From: Aeromonas fluvialis
GTDB lineage: Bacteria; Pseudomonadota; Gammaproteobacteria; Enterobacterales; Aeromonadaceae
NCBI RefSeq assembly: GCF_000819885.1
Contig: NZ_CDBO01000059.1
Span: 54,557-118,556 of the forward strand
DNA length: 64,000 nt
Direction: 5' to 3'
The notes beneath the pieces were generated by a model that was given only the letters and a program-made list of their open reading frames with translations, was not told the DNA's origin and searched no databases. Shown here one piece after another: positions 28,663 to 37,556 of the stretch; the first letter of the stretch is position 1; every line of letters begins with the position of its first letter. Position numbers and translations under genes: made by a program.

Positions 28663-28956
28663 TCAGTGGCTGATCTCGATCCGGACTATCTCTTCCTCGT
28701 CATGGTACTGGCGCTTGAGCTCGCTCTTGCTCTTCATTACGATCTCGCCGTCGCGGCCGATGTTCATATGCTCGGGGTTGTCGAGGTGCATCGCCTGCCA
28801 GGCCATCACGGCTTGCAGTGAAGTGGCCTTCTGCTCGTCGGTGAGCTGCTTGCCATCGGGCCACTTGCCCAGCTCGACAGCGGTTTTGAGCCGCTCGTAC
28901 ACCTCTTGTGGCATCTGCTTGATTGCTTGTAGAAACTCACCCTGTTGAAACGACAT
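28663..28956 (-). CDS. yeaC: YeaC family protein (DUF1315)
   Basis: A 97-residue soluble protein from ATG 28956, preceded by AAGGAGAGG. It contains AIKQMPQEVYERLKTAVELGKWPDG and ends in an acidic segment (EEEIVRIEISH), matching the YeaC/DUF1315 family. Function unknown. Its first 20 bp overlap the 3' end of the broken GAPDH frame upstream. In E. coli yeaC also lies close to gapA and msrB. Expression probably depended on the GAPDH transcript. Confidence 0.88.
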   Translation of the reverse strand: MSFQQGEFLQAIKQMPQEVYERLKTAVELGKWPDGKQLTDEQKATSLQAVMAWQAMHLDNPEHMNIGRDGEIVMKSKSELKRQYHDEEEIVRIEISH

Positions 28957-30232
28957 CCGGCCTCTCCTTGAAAATTGAGCCATGAACCCGGGCTTGGGCA
29001 GGCAGATCCTGGCGGACTACGCCAGCCATCTGCTCCATCACCCTTACTCCCTGACAACTGTACCCGAACTCGTTGTCATACCATACATAGAGCACGCAGT
29101 GCTCCCCCTTGGCGATGGTCGCCCGGGAGTCGACGATGCCCGCATAACGGGAACCCACCATGTCGGAGGAGACCAGCTCGGTACTGGCGCTGAAGTCGAT
29201 CTGGCGATGCAGGGCCGAGCTCAGCGCCATCTGTTGCAGATAGGCGTTGAGGCTCTCCCGATCGGTGGTCTGCTCCAGCGACAGGTTGATGATGGCCAGC
29301 GACACATTGGGGGTCGGCACCCGGATGGCGTTGCCGGTACTGGTCATCACCATGTTGAGGGCCGCGCTGCGACCGTGCCGCTTGTCCTTGTGATAGTTGT
29401 CGATCAGGTTCTGGTCGTTGGTATAGGCGTGCACCGTTTCTACATGGCCGTGGCGGATGCCGTATTTGTCCTGCATCACCTTGAGCACCGGGGTGATGGT
29501 ATTGGTGGTGCAGGAGGCGGCGGAGATGATGTGATCTTCCGGCGAGCTCACCTCGTGGTTGACCCCGAACACCACGCTCTTCATTTCCCCCTTGCCGGGG
29601 GCGGTCAGCAGCACCTTGCCGGCACCGCGCGCCTTCAGGTGCTCGGAGAGGCCCGCCTCATCGCGCCAGACCCCGGTGTTGTCGACGATCTGCGCATCGT
29701 GAATACCGTAGGCGGTGTAGTCGATATCGGCCGGGCTATTGGCGTAGATCACCTGAATGAAGGTGCCGTTGGCGATGATGGCGCTGCGCTCGACATCCAC
29801 CTCGATGGAGCCGTTGAAGGAACCGAGCACCGAGTCGCGGCGCAGCAGGCTGGTGCGTTTCTCCAGATCCCCGTCGCGACCACCGCGCACCACGATGGCA
29901 CGCAGGTAGTCGTCGATGCCCGCCTTATCCTGATGATCCTGCCAGTAGCCCACCGCCAGTTTGCCAAGAGCTATCTCGGCGGCGGTGGGTTACAGGGCCA
30001 CGATGGCCTGGAGCAGGGGGAAGCTTTGCTGGATCGGGAGGGGGACGCCCTGGTGGCGGCGGACGACCCGATGGGCCTTGAGGATATCAATGGTGGAGGC
30101 GTTTTGCAGCGGGCGGCCGTAGAGGTTGATCTCGACCCCCTGTTAGCGGTAGAGGCGACCGATCAGCGGTTGCATGGCTTCGGCGAGCGCCTGGCTTTCT
30201 TGCCACGCCTGCAAGTAGTGTTCGTGGGGCAT
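28937..30232 (-). pseudogene. Degenerate long-form glyceraldehyde-3-phosphate dehydrogenase gene
   Basis: Reading from ATG 30232, which has AAGGA eight bases upstream, the frame resembles the roughly 480-residue long-form GAPDH of marine gammaproteobacteria (MPHEHYLQAWQESQALAE, IDILKAHR, LGKLAVGYW). It is broken by TAA at 30143-30145 (codon 30) and TAA at 29990-29992 (codon 81). After LGKLAVGYW the expected stretch with the Rossmann GFGRIGR motif (about 50 residues) is absent and the frame resumes at LRAIVVRGG. A second gap of about 18 residues follows MVMTSTG, where the family has the conserved segment ending GKLTG. Catalytic SAASCTTN and HAYTNDQ remain. The C terminus runs into yeaC. All gaps are in frame. 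I judge it non-functional. Confidence 0.85.
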
Positions 30233-30440
30233 TGACCAGATCCTTTATTTCACGTTGTTGGGGCAAATAGAAATTCATCGAATGCAGATCAGTGTAGGGG
30301 TCTATATTTCGTTATAGTATTCTGCAGTCGCGGCCTTATATTGCGCGCATTGTAATGGGTGTGTAACTTGCTTGTTGGTGTTAGGTGGCCAACAGTGGCG
30401 CCAGTTATTACCAATTCGCGTTACCAACAAGATGTGAACC

Positions 30441-31241
30441 ATGGCCAATTTCCCTCTGCGACAGACCTTCATCATGCTTTCAGTCGGCCTTGCCGTGGCT
30501 GGCTGCAATGACGATAGGATCCACAATATCTGCAGCAACCATACCGAGCTCTGCCAGGATCTGGTGGACGATGGCTGGTGCCGCTACGAGCGTACCGATG
30601 TGATCCGCAGTCGCTTCTATCTCAAGGAGGAGGGGACGGATCGGCGCAAGTTCGAGCTGATGCGCAACCTTGAGGGCTATCTCAAGTGTGCCGAGCGCTC
30701 CACCAGCATTGAATACAAGAAGGCCCGTGAGCAGAAGAGCCCACGGGTAGAGGGCATGCTGGCCGCTGGGGATCAGTTGGCCCAGCTCGATGCGGCGACC
30801 CGCAATTCGCAAGACCCCTACCTGCTGCTCTGGCACTGGACCAACAACACCAACGAGCTGGCTCGCCAGCAGTTTGTGGCGCTGGAAGGCACCAAGGCGC
30901 TGGATGAACCCGAGCTGCAACTGGCGCTCGGTGGCATTTACGCCAAGAGCGACCCCGAAAAGGCCATTGCCACTCTGCAGCACGGCCTCTCCCTCTATCA
31001 GGAGGGGGATAAGGTGAACAGCCGCATGTTCACCTCCCTCAGCACCCTCTATATGGGCCAGAAACAATACGGGCTGGCCTATCTGTGGGGCAAGGTGAGC
31101 GAATCGTTTCAGGATAGCCCCGAGGTTTCAGCCAAGCGTTTTGGCATCTACCACACCCTGAGCAAGACAGAGCAGGATGGTTACGATGTTCGGGCTGCCG
31201 AAATTGTCGAGCAGCTCAAACATGGCAACTACCGGCCCTGA
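30441..31241 (+). CDS. DUF2989 family lipoprotein
   Basis: 266 residues. A signal peptide ends in a lipobox (LAVAGCNDD, Cys about 22). The remainder is helical and cysteine-bearing (ICSNHTELCQDLVDDGWC), with weak tetratricopeptide-like character in the C-terminal half (PEKAIATLQHGLSLY, SRMFTSLSTLYMGQKQYGLAYLWG). This matches the DUF2989 family of Vibrio and Aeromonas, whose function is unknown. It is predicted to be envelope-anchored. The NUDIX gene follows within a few bases in the same direction, so they are probably co-transcribed. Confidence 0.85.
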   Translation: MANFPLRQTFIMLSVGLAVAGCNDDRIHNICSNHTELCQDLVDDGWCRYERTDVIRSRFYLKEEGTDRRKFELMRNLEGYLKCAERSTSIEYKKAREQKSPRVEGMLAAGDQLAQLDAATRNSQDPYLLLWHWTNNTNELARQQFVALEGTKALDEPELQLALGGIYAKSDPEKAIATLQHGLSLYQEGDKVNSRMFTSLSTLYMGQKQYGLAYLWGKVSESFQDSPEVSAKRFGIYHTLSKTEQDGYDVRAAEIVEQLKHGNYRP

Positions 31242-31248
31242 GGCAGTG

Positions 31249-31812
31249 ATGACGATGCTCTCCCCGGCCAGCAGCTGGCCCAATCCGTTCGCTCTCTCTT
31301 TCGTTCATGGCGAGGTACGTACCGATGGCCGTACTCTGGAGCGACTCACTGTGCGTGCCGTGGTGCCTCGTGGCGACGAGTTGCTGCTGGTCAACTCCCG
31401 GGTTAACGGCGATCTGATGTTTCCTGGGGGCGGCGTTGAAGCGGGGGAAAACCACCATGTGGCGCTGGCCCGCGAGCTGAAGGAGGAGTGCGGTGCCGAG
31501 CTGCTTGAAGCAGGGGCCCTGCTTGGCGAGACCCGGGAATACCGCGCCGCCCGCGAGCCGGGGTTTGATGCCTACTGCATCCGCTCGCTCTACTACTTGT
31601 GCCGGATTGGCGATCAGCTGGTGCCCCCGCAGCCGCAGCCTTACGAGATCCGCCTTGGCTTCGTGCCCGGCTGGTTTGCCCTCGACGAGGCGCTGCAGAC
31701 CAACAAGACCCAGCTGGCCGGGCCCTGTCCCCAGTGGACGGCGCGGGAGACCCGGGTGCTTGCTCAGTTGCAACGCTGGCATCGGCAGGGGATCTTCGAC
31801 CACGGCAACTGA
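31249..31812 (+). CDS. NUDIX hydrolase
   Basis: About 187 residues. GGGVEAGENHHVALARELKE followed by ECG gives the full Nudix box (G-x5-E-x7-RE-x-x-EE-x-G), so a metal-dependent nucleoside diphosphate-type pyrophosphohydrolase is expected. The substrate cannot be read from sequence. The start is uncertain: ATG 31249 follows a weak TGAGG site just after the previous stop, while ATG 31222 would overlap the DUF2989 gene and ATG 31255 is also possible. A terminator follows. Confidence 0.87.
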   Translation: MTMLSPASSWPNPFALSFVHGEVRTDGRTLERLTVRAVVPRGDELLLVNSRVNGDLMFPGGGVEAGENHHVALARELKEECGAELLEAGALLGETREYRAAREPGFDAYCIRSLYYLCRIGDQLVPPQPQPYEIRLGFVPGWFALDEALQTNKTQLAGPCPQWTARETRVLAQLQRWHRQGIFDHGN

Positions 31813-31844
31813 GAGCATCATGCAACAACGGTCAGGGATCCCAA

Positions 31845-31874
31845 CAAAAAGAGCGCCAATAGGCGCTCTTTTTT
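31845..31874. terminator. Bidirectional terminator
   Basis: An AAAAAAGAGCGCC stem with a 4-base loop and a T-run, between the NUDIX gene and the end of the leftward lipA gene; it is suited to both. Confidence 0.88.
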
Positions 31875-31916
31875 ATTGCGAGGGTGGCGGTTACTTGGCC
31901 ACTATGTCGTGCGAGG

Positions 31917-32882
31917 TTATTTGACCTCTTCGCCCTTGGCTTGCAGATCCGCATGGTAGGAGGAGCGCACGAAGGGGCCGCAGGCGGCGTGGGTAAAGCC
32001 CAGCTCCATGGCGATCTCTTTCAGCTCGTCAAACTCTGCTGGCGGCACGTAGCGCTTCACCGGCAGGTGGTGGCGGCTCGGTTGCAGATACTGGCCCAGA
32101 GTCAGCATGTTGACCCCGTGCTCACGCAGATCCTTGAGTACCTGAACGATCTCTTCATTGGTCTCGCCAAGGCCCATCATGACACCGGATTTGGTCGGTA
32201 CATGGGGGTGCATCTCCTTGATCCGGCGCAGCAGTTCAAGGGACCACTTGTAGTCGGCACCGGGGCGGGCAACACGGTACATGCGCGGCGCGGTTTCCAG
32301 GTTGTGGTTGAACACATCCGGCGGCGTTTCGCGGAACACCTCAAGCGCCTGCTCCATCCGGCCACGGAAGTCCGGGGTCAGGATTTCGATGCGGGTCTGC
32401 GGGCTGTGCTCGCGGATCTCGCGGATGCAGTCGGCGAAGTGCTGGGCACCGCCGTCACGCAGGTCGTCGCGATCCACCGAGGTGATCACCACATACTTGA
32501 GGTTCATCTCCTTGATGGTCAGCGCCAGCTTCTTCGGCTCTTCCGGATCGAGGGCCAGTGGGCGGCCGTGGGCCACATCGCAGAAGGGGCAGCGGCGGGT
32601 GCAGATGGCGCCCATGATCATGAAGGTGGCGGTGCCGTGGTTGAAGCACTCGGCCAGGTTGGGGCAGGAGGCCTCTTCACACACTGAGTGCAGCTTGTTC
32701 TTGCGCAGCGTACTCTTGATGTGCTCGATCTTCTGGCTCGACGGCGGTAGCTTGATCCGCATCCAGTCCGGCTTGCGCAGCACTTCCTCGTTGGGATCCG
32801 GCATGAATTTCACCGGGATCAGGGCCATCTTGTCGCCATCGCGCAGCTTGACGCCCGGCTCCATACGAACGGGTTTGCTCAT
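31917..32882 (-). CDS. lipA: Lipoyl synthase
   Basis: 321 residues, the family length. [13 protein letters not shown] supplies the N-terminal auxiliary-cluster cysteines. [13 protein letters not shown] is the radical-SAM CxxxCxxC motif (about residues 94-101). A C-terminal RSSYHA serine ligand is also present. LipA inserts two sulfur atoms into the octanoyl chain carried by lipoyl domains, making protein-bound lipoate. It is the last gene of the lipB-lipA pair, 85 bp after lipB. Confidence 0.98.
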   Translation of the reverse strand: MSKPVRMEPGVKLRDGDKMALIPVKFMPDPNEEVLRKPDWMRIKLPPSSQKIEHIKSTLRKNKLHSVCEEASCPNLAECFNHGTATFMIMGAICTRRCPFCDVAHGRPLALDPEEPKKLALTIKEMNLKYVVITSVDRDDLRDGGAQHFADCIREIREHSPQTRIEILTPDFRGRMEQALEVFRETPPDVFNHNLETAPRMYRVARPGADYKWSLELLRRIKEMHPHVPTKSGVMMGLGETNEEIVQVLKDLREHGVNMLTLGQYLQPSRHHLPVKRYVPPAEFDELKEIAMELGFTHAACGPFVRSSYHADLQAKGEEVK

Positions 32883-32967
32883 GATTCACTCTCGGTGTTT
32901 GTTATTGTCTGGTTGATAGCCGTTTGGGCCATTTTCATGCCCTCATGGGCGCCCGGCATGGGCTTGC

Positions 32968-33645
32968 TCATGCGGTTTCTTCGGTATTGATGATCGTTTG
33001 GTAGCCAATCAGACGGGCCAGTTCGGCCACCAGCATGGCTTGCGCCTCGGCCACGCTCTGCGGGCCGCCCAACGCGCAGGTCTGGGTCATGACCATGCCC
33101 GCATAGCCGCACGGGTTGATGTGCAGGAAGGGGGTCATGTCCATGTTGACGTTGAGGGCCAGCCCGTGGAACGAGCACCCCTTGCGGATGCGCAGCCCGA
33201 GCGAGGCCAGTTTGGCCTCCATGCCAAGGTCATTTTTCACATAGACCCCGGGGGCATCCGCCTTGGCATAGGCCTGAATATCGCTGTTGGCCAAGGTATT
33301 GATGATGGCTGTCTCCAGCGCGGTCACCAGCTCGCGCACCGAGAATTTGCAGCGGCGAACATCCACCAGTACGTAGAGCACCAGCTGGCCCGGACCGTGA
33401 TAGGTCACCTGACCACCGCGATCGCTCTGCACCACCGGGATATTGCCCGGATTAAGCAGGTGTTCAGCCTTGCCCGCCTGGCCCTGGGTGTAGACGGGAT
33501 CGTGCTCGACCACCCAGAACTCGTCCGGGGTGTCGCTGGTGCGGTTGTCGGTGAAGGCTTTCATGGCGTCCCATACCGGCTGGTAGGGGCGGCGACCCAG
33601 CTGCCTGACTATCAGACTGGACCGGGTGGGGATCTGGGATGACAT
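32968..33645 (-). CDS. lipB: Octanoyltransferase LipB
   Basis: 225 residues from ATG 33645; an upstream in-frame start at 33672 adds nothing conserved. It has the [18 protein letters not shown] signature, with the His/Gly motif of the biotin/lipoate-protein ligase fold, and the thioester-forming cysteine in INPCGYAGM (about residue 175). LipB moves octanoate from acyl carrier protein to lipoyl domains, the substrate of LipA next door. Confidence 0.97.
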   Translation of the reverse strand: MSSQIPTRSSLIVRQLGRRPYQPVWDAMKAFTDNRTSDTPDEFWVVEHDPVYTQGQAGKAEHLLNPGNIPVVQSDRGGQVTYHGPGQLVLYVLVDVRRCKFSVRELVTALETAIINTLANSDIQAYAKADAPGVYVKNDLGMEAKLASLGLRIRKGCSFHGLALNVNMDMTPFLHINPCGYAGMVMTQTCALGGPQSVAEAQAMLVAELARLIGYQTIINTEETA

Positions 33646-33674
33646 GGCGTCCTCACGGCGTGCTGTGGCCAAAA

Positions 33675-33702
33675 ACAGTCGCCCCGCAGAACGGGGCGAG
33701 AG
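33675..33702 (-). terminator. Probable terminator or attenuator after ybeD
   Basis: A TCGCCCCG / CGGGGCGA stem with a 5-base loop. On the minus strand it is followed by CTGTTTTT and lies between ybeD and lipB, so it may reduce read-through into lipBA. Confidence 0.75.
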
Positions 33703-33707
33703 AGAAA

Positions 33708-33971
33708 TTACAGTACGTATTTCACCAGCTCGATCTTGCCAAGGGCGTGGTACATCGCTTCGATGTGCTCTTTGCTCTGGGCAGTCACGGTGACGCGAAC
33801 CGAGTGGTAGTTGCCCTTGGAGCTGGGCTGGACGGTTGGGCTATAGGTGCCGGGGGCGTGTTTTTGCAGCACTTCAACCACCATTTCCGGCAGGGTCGGG
33901 TCGGCAACGCCGAGCACCTTGAACGGGAATTTGCAGGGAAACTCCAGCAGTTCATCAAACTTGGTATTCAT
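33708..33971 (-). CDS. ybeD: YbeD family protein (DUF493)
   Basis: 87 residues, the same as E. coli YbeD. It starts [19 protein letters not shown] and ends LVKYVL, with an ACT-like small alpha/beta fold. It is cytoplasmic; the family is found next to lipB and dacA in many gammaproteobacteria and a link to lipoate metabolism has been suggested only from position. No catalytic residues are evident. Confidence 0.93.
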   Translation of the reverse strand: MNTKFDELLEFPCKFPFKVLGVADPTLPEMVVEVLQKHAPGTYSPTVQPSSKGNYHSVRVTVTAQSKEHIEAMYHALGKIELVKYVL

Positions 33972-34264
33972 TTACTCACCTTATTCGTCATCAGCATGAT
34001 GACTTCATCTTGGATGGCTAGTGGCCGATGGCCCTTGGGGCCGCCATTTCAAGTCTATCTGGGTACGGCTCATAGCTATATATGGGCACGGCCCAGACCG
34101 GGATCAAGGCCAGGATCGGTCAGACAAGGATGGAAGTGCTGCTTTTTACCACAAATCGGGGTAAGGCGGAACCTGCAGTTTACAGGGATATTCACTGCTT
34201 TGGCACGGCCCAGACAGCAGCGGCGCCTGTTGGCGCCGCTGTTTGGTGAGAATGGTGCTGTGGA
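33972..34264. other. Intergenic region between dacA and ybeD
   Basis: Almost 300 bp in an otherwise tight cluster. It contains two identical 14-bp direct repeats GGCACGGCCCAGAC (34085-34098 and 34202-34215) and a perfect 10-bp hairpin CAGCGGCGCC (34218-34241), which may end dacA transcription although it lacks a T-run. A ybeD promoter is expected here. No gene is seen. Confidence 0.5.
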
Positions 34265-35461
34265 TTATTTGAACCAGCTGGTGACCAGCAGTACCAGATA
34301 GTCCCACAGACGGCTCATCAAGCCACCTTCCTGCACCTCTTCCAGGGCAACCAGCGGCACCTGCTTGATCTCTTTGTCGCCCTGTTTCAGGAACACGGTA
34401 CCGACCCGTTGACCCTTGGCCAACGGTGCTTTCAGCTCGCTGTCGAGCTGGAAGTCCGCCTTAAGGTTGTTGCCCTGACCGCGGGTGACCAGCACGGAGA
34501 CATCCTGGTCGACACCCAGTTTCACTTCCGGCTTGTCGCCCATCCAGATCTTCTGGGTAACCAGTTCGGTGCCGGCTTTGTACGGGGTCAGGCTCTGGAA
34601 GAAGCGGAAACCGTAGGTCAGCAGCTTCTTGCTCTCGGCGGCACGTGAGCCTTCGCTGTTGGCGCCCAGCACCACGGCAATCAGACGCATGCCTTCGTTG
34701 TTGGTCGCCGAGGAGACCAGGTTATAGCCGACCTGGCTGACGTGGCCGGTCTTGATGCCATCCACTTGCAGGGATTGATCCCACAGCAGACGGTTGCGGT
34801 TGTGCTGGGTGATACCGTTGAAGACGAAGGATTTCTGGGAGTAGATCTTGTACTCATCCGGCTGATCATGGATCAGTGCCTGGCCCAGGCGGGCCATATC
34901 GCGGGCAGTACTGTAGTGGCCCTCTTCATCCAGACCGTGGGGGTTCTTGAACTGGGAATCCTTCATGCCGAGCTTGGCGGCCCAGGCATTCATCAGGCTG
35001 GCGAAGGAGTCGGTACTGCCGGCAAGATGTTCGGCCATGGCGACGCAGGCATCGTTGCCGGACTGGATGATGATGCCCTTGTTGAGATCGTCGACGGAGA
35101 CCTGCTTGCCCACCTCGATGAACATCTTGGAGGAGTCGGAGTAGTTCTTGGACCAGGCGTTCTGACTGATGGTCACCATGTCGGTGCTCTTGATGTTCCC
35201 CTTGTGCAGCTCGTCGCCAACGATGTAGGAGGTCATCATCTTGGTCAGACTGGCAGGAGGCAGACGTTCGTCGGCGTTCTGCTCGGCCAGCACCTGACCG
35301 GAGTAATAGTCGATCAGGATGTGAGCCTTGGCGGAGATCTCCGGCGCGGCGGGGACGACCATGGGGCTGGCGTTCGGCGTGGGGGTCGGCACCGGCGTAT
35401 TGGCCTGAGCGGTGACGCTGATCAGCGAGGCCAGAAGAACTGAACGGGCAAATTTGGACAT
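34265..35461 (-). CDS. dacA: D-alanyl-D-alanine carboxypeptidase (PBP5/6 type)
   Basis: 398 residues from ATG 35461, with a signal peptide (about 1-20, ending AQAN). Catalytic motifs are PASLTKMM (SxxK, about residue 62), SGNDACV (SxN) and KTGHVSQVGY (KTG). A C-terminal beta domain and an amphipathic membrane-anchoring helix (LWDYLVLLVTSWFK) complete the PBP5 plan. It removes the terminal D-Ala from peptidoglycan stem peptides in the periplasm. A short Pro/Thr-rich linker (PVPTPTPNASP) precedes the catalytic domain. Confidence 0.97.
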   Translation of the reverse strand: MSKFARSVLLASLISVTAQANTPVPTPTPNASPMVVPAAPEISAKAHILIDYYSGQVLAEQNADERLPPASLTKMMTSYIVGDELHKGNIKSTDMVTISQNAWSKNYSDSSKMFIEVGKQVSVDDLNKGIIIQSGNDACVAMAEHLAGSTDSFASLMNAWAAKLGMKDSQFKNPHGLDEEGHYSTARDMARLGQALIHDQPDEYKIYSQKSFVFNGITQHNRNRLLWDQSLQVDGIKTGHVSQVGYNLVSSATNNEGMRLIAVVLGANSEGSRAAESKKLLTYGFRFFQSLTPYKAGTELVTQKIWMGDKPEVKLGVDQDVSVLVTRGQGNNLKADFQLDSELKAPLAKGQRVGTVFLKQGDKEIKQVPLVALEEVQEGGLMSRLWDYLVLLVTSWFK

Positions 35462-35647
35462 CTTGAAATTCCTGCAAGCCAGATGGGGATAAAATGCGGG
35501 CATAACTATACCAGATGCGTCCGCAGGTTATAGTCCGACATGGCGATCAGAACTGGTTTTTTATCCATCACTCCCTGTCATCACGCCATAAAACGACGTG
35601 ACGACAGTGAGTAAGTGGTTAGTCACACCCGCGGCAAAAGGGGGCGA

Positions 35648-36616
35648 TCAGGGGACGATAAAGGCCTGCTCCAGTCCGCCCTGACGTACTTTTTCCAGCA
35701 CACTTGCCTGCTGGTCGGCGGCGACCGGGCCAATCAGCACCCGGAAAATGGCGCCGTGGGCTTCAATCCGGTAGGGCACGCCGTAACGCTGGCTCATCAC
35801 CTTACCCATCGCCTCGGCCCGCTCCCGGGAGCCGCTGGCCAGTACCTGGATCATCTTGCCATCACCCCCGCTGGCGGGCGCGGCGGCCTTGGCCGCTGCC
35901 GCTTTGGCTGGTTTGGCCGCAGGAGCCTTGACGGGGGCCGGTTCGGCGGCGGGGGTCGCCCTCGCCAACTCGGCCGGTTCACCCTGGAAGCCATCTTGCG
36001 CCACGGAGCTGGAGGCCGTTGCTGCCGGGGTGGTTGGGGTCATCTCGATGGGCTTCATCGGTTCCATGATCACCCTCTGGTCCGGGGTGTCGTTGATCAG
36101 CTCCAGCCGAACGCGTGCTGTGCCGCTATCGACCATCTCCAGCTGCTTGGCCGCCGCATAGGAGAGGTCGATCAGGTGTGGGCTGTTGAACGGGCCGCGA
36201 TCGTTGACCCGCACTATGGTCTCCAGCCCGCTGTCCAGATTGGTGACCCGCACATAGCTCGGGATGGGCAGATTGCGGTGGGCGGCGCTGAACAACTTGC
36301 TGTCCAGCACATCACCGTTGGCGGTCTTCTGACCATCCAGATCCGGTGACAGCCAGCTGGCGGAGCCCTCTTCGCTGTAGTGTTTGATGTCGCGCCACAC
36401 CTCGTTTTTCTGTTTGCCGATCCAGTAGTCCCGGTTGCCGCTGGCACTCAGGGGCTCGGGACGCGGAATAGCGCCGGTGGCTTGCGGGATCTCGATAACG
36501 GGCGGCTTGCTGACCGGTGCTGGCGGCTCGACGGGGGGGCGCTGTTCCGGCTGGCTGCTACAGGCGGCCAGCAACAAGCTCAGGCTGAGCGGGAGGAGTT
36601 TGTGACGAAGATGCAT
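35648..36616 (-). CDS. rlpA: Septal ring lytic transglycosylase / lipoprotein RlpA
   Basis: 322 residues from ATG 36616, with a lipoprotein signal (LSLLLAACSS). A double-psi beta-barrel domain at about 95-190 holds VNDRGPF, the conserved Asp region of RlpA. An Ala/Pro/Lys-rich linker and a C-terminal SPOR domain (KMIQVLASGSRERAEAM, about 250-322) follow. The SPOR domain binds denuded glycan at the septum. In Pseudomonas RlpA cleaves such glycan; that activity is inferred here. Its start lies 59 bp inside the 3' end of mltB. Confidence 0.95.
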   Translation of the reverse strand: MHLRHKLLPLSLSLLLAACSSQPEQRPPVEPPAPVSKPPVIEIPQATGAIPRPEPLSASGNRDYWIGKQKNEVWRDIKHYSEEGSASWLSPDLDGQKTANGDVLDSKLFSAAHRNLPIPSYVRVTNLDSGLETIVRVNDRGPFNSPHLIDLSYAAAKQLEMVDSGTARVRLELINDTPDQRVIMEPMKPIEMTPTTPAATASSSVAQDGFQGEPAELARATPAAEPAPVKAPAAKPAKAAAAKAAAPASGGDGKMIQVLASGSRERAEAMGKVMSQRYGVPYRIEAHGAIFRVLIGPVAADQQASVLEKVRQGGLEQAFIVP

Positions 36617-37556
36617 ACGCTTCCTGAATGGCTTGGCTAAGTTGATACACCGCCATCGCATAGAGTGGGCTGCGATTGTAACGGGTGATCACGTAAAAGT
36701 TATGCCGTGCGACCCAGTATTCCGGTCCATCGGCTTGGGCAAACGCCAGTAACTTGACCGGCGTCTGTGGGGCCAGCGGCGTGGCGAGCTCAATCCCTGC
36801 CGCCGCCAGTTCTGACCACTGTTGTGTGAGCTCGGGCTCAGATCTCAACAGAGGTTCAACGGCCATCAGCCCGATCCGGGCCGGTTCCACCACAGATTCC
36901 CCCCAGCGCCACTGGTGGCTGGCAACATAGTTAGCCACGCTGCCGATGGCATCGACCGGATTGGCAAACAGGTCCCGCTTGCCATCTCCGTCAAAATCGA
37001 CCGCGTAGTGGCGGTAGCTGGAGGGCATGAACTGCCCTATCCCCATGGCGCCGGCATAGGAGCCCTTGAGGCGCTCCAGCGACCAGCCCTCTTCCCTTGC
37101 CAGCAACACCAGCTGAGCAAACTCCTTGGCAAAGAAGTCGCTGCGTTCGGGGTAGTGGAACCCCAGGGTGTAGAGGCTATCGAGCACCGGATGGCGGCCC
37201 ATCTGGCGACCGTAGAAGGTCTCTACCCCTATGATGGCGACGATGAGCGAGGCGGGCACCCGATAGGTCTGCTCGGCGCGAGCCAGCGTCTCGGCATGTT
37301 GCTGCCAGAACTGCTGCCCGTCACGGATGCGATCCGGGGTAACGAACAGCGGCCGGTAGCGATGCCAGGGTTTGGCCTCCCACGGCTTACTGATGGTGTC
37401 GAGCACCTCCTGGCGCAACTGGGCACGGGCCACTGCCGCCTGCAACTCCGCCAGTGGCACCTGCTGCTGTTTGGCGAGCAGGGCTAACCGATCCGGCGCC
37501 ACCGCGGCAGTAGCCATCGAGGCGAAAAGAGCAAGAGAGAATCCGATCCGTCTCAT
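36558..37556 (-). CDS. mltB: Membrane-bound lytic murein transglycosylase B
   Basis: 332 residues. A short signal sequence comes first (about 1-18; the lipobox Cys seen in E. coli MltB is absent, the sequence being SMATAAVAP). The family 103 glycoside hydrolase core then has IIGVETFYGRQMG with the catalytic Glu (about 120) and GSYAGAMGIGQFMPSSY. It cleaves the MurNAc-GlcNAc bond to form 1,6-anhydro ends. Without the lipobox it may be periplasmic or held by the uncut signal. It overlaps rodA by one base at its start and rlpA by 59 bases at its end. Confidence 0.94.
   Translation of the reverse strand: MRRIGFSLALFASMATAAVAPDRLALLAKQQQVPLAELQAAVARAQLRQEVLDTISKPWEAKPWHRYRPLFVTPDRIRDGQQFWQQHAETLARAEQTYRVPASLIVAIIGVETFYGRQMGRHPVLDSLYTLGFHYPERSDFFAKEFAQLVLLAREEGWSLERLKGSYAGAMGIGQFMPSSYRHYAVDFDGDGKRDLFANPVDAIGSVANYVASHQWRWGESVVEPARIGLMAVEPLLRSEPELTQQWSELAAAGIELATPLAPQTPVKLLAFAQADGPEYWVARHNFYVITRYNRSPLYAMAVYQLSQAIQEAYASSSQTPPAQPELVAGRL

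Noticed and set aside
30143..30145. Stop-codon readthrough or recoding of TAA codons in the GAPDH gene
   Set aside because: The gene also lacks conserved catalytic and cofactor-binding segments, there is no recoding context such as a selenocysteine hairpin, and TAA is used as a normal stop elsewhere in the window.
28982..30235. A 417-codon rightward open frame opposite the broken GAPDH gene
   Set aside because: It is antisense to a clear GAPDH frame; its openness across the stop codons follows from strand complementarity, not from coding.
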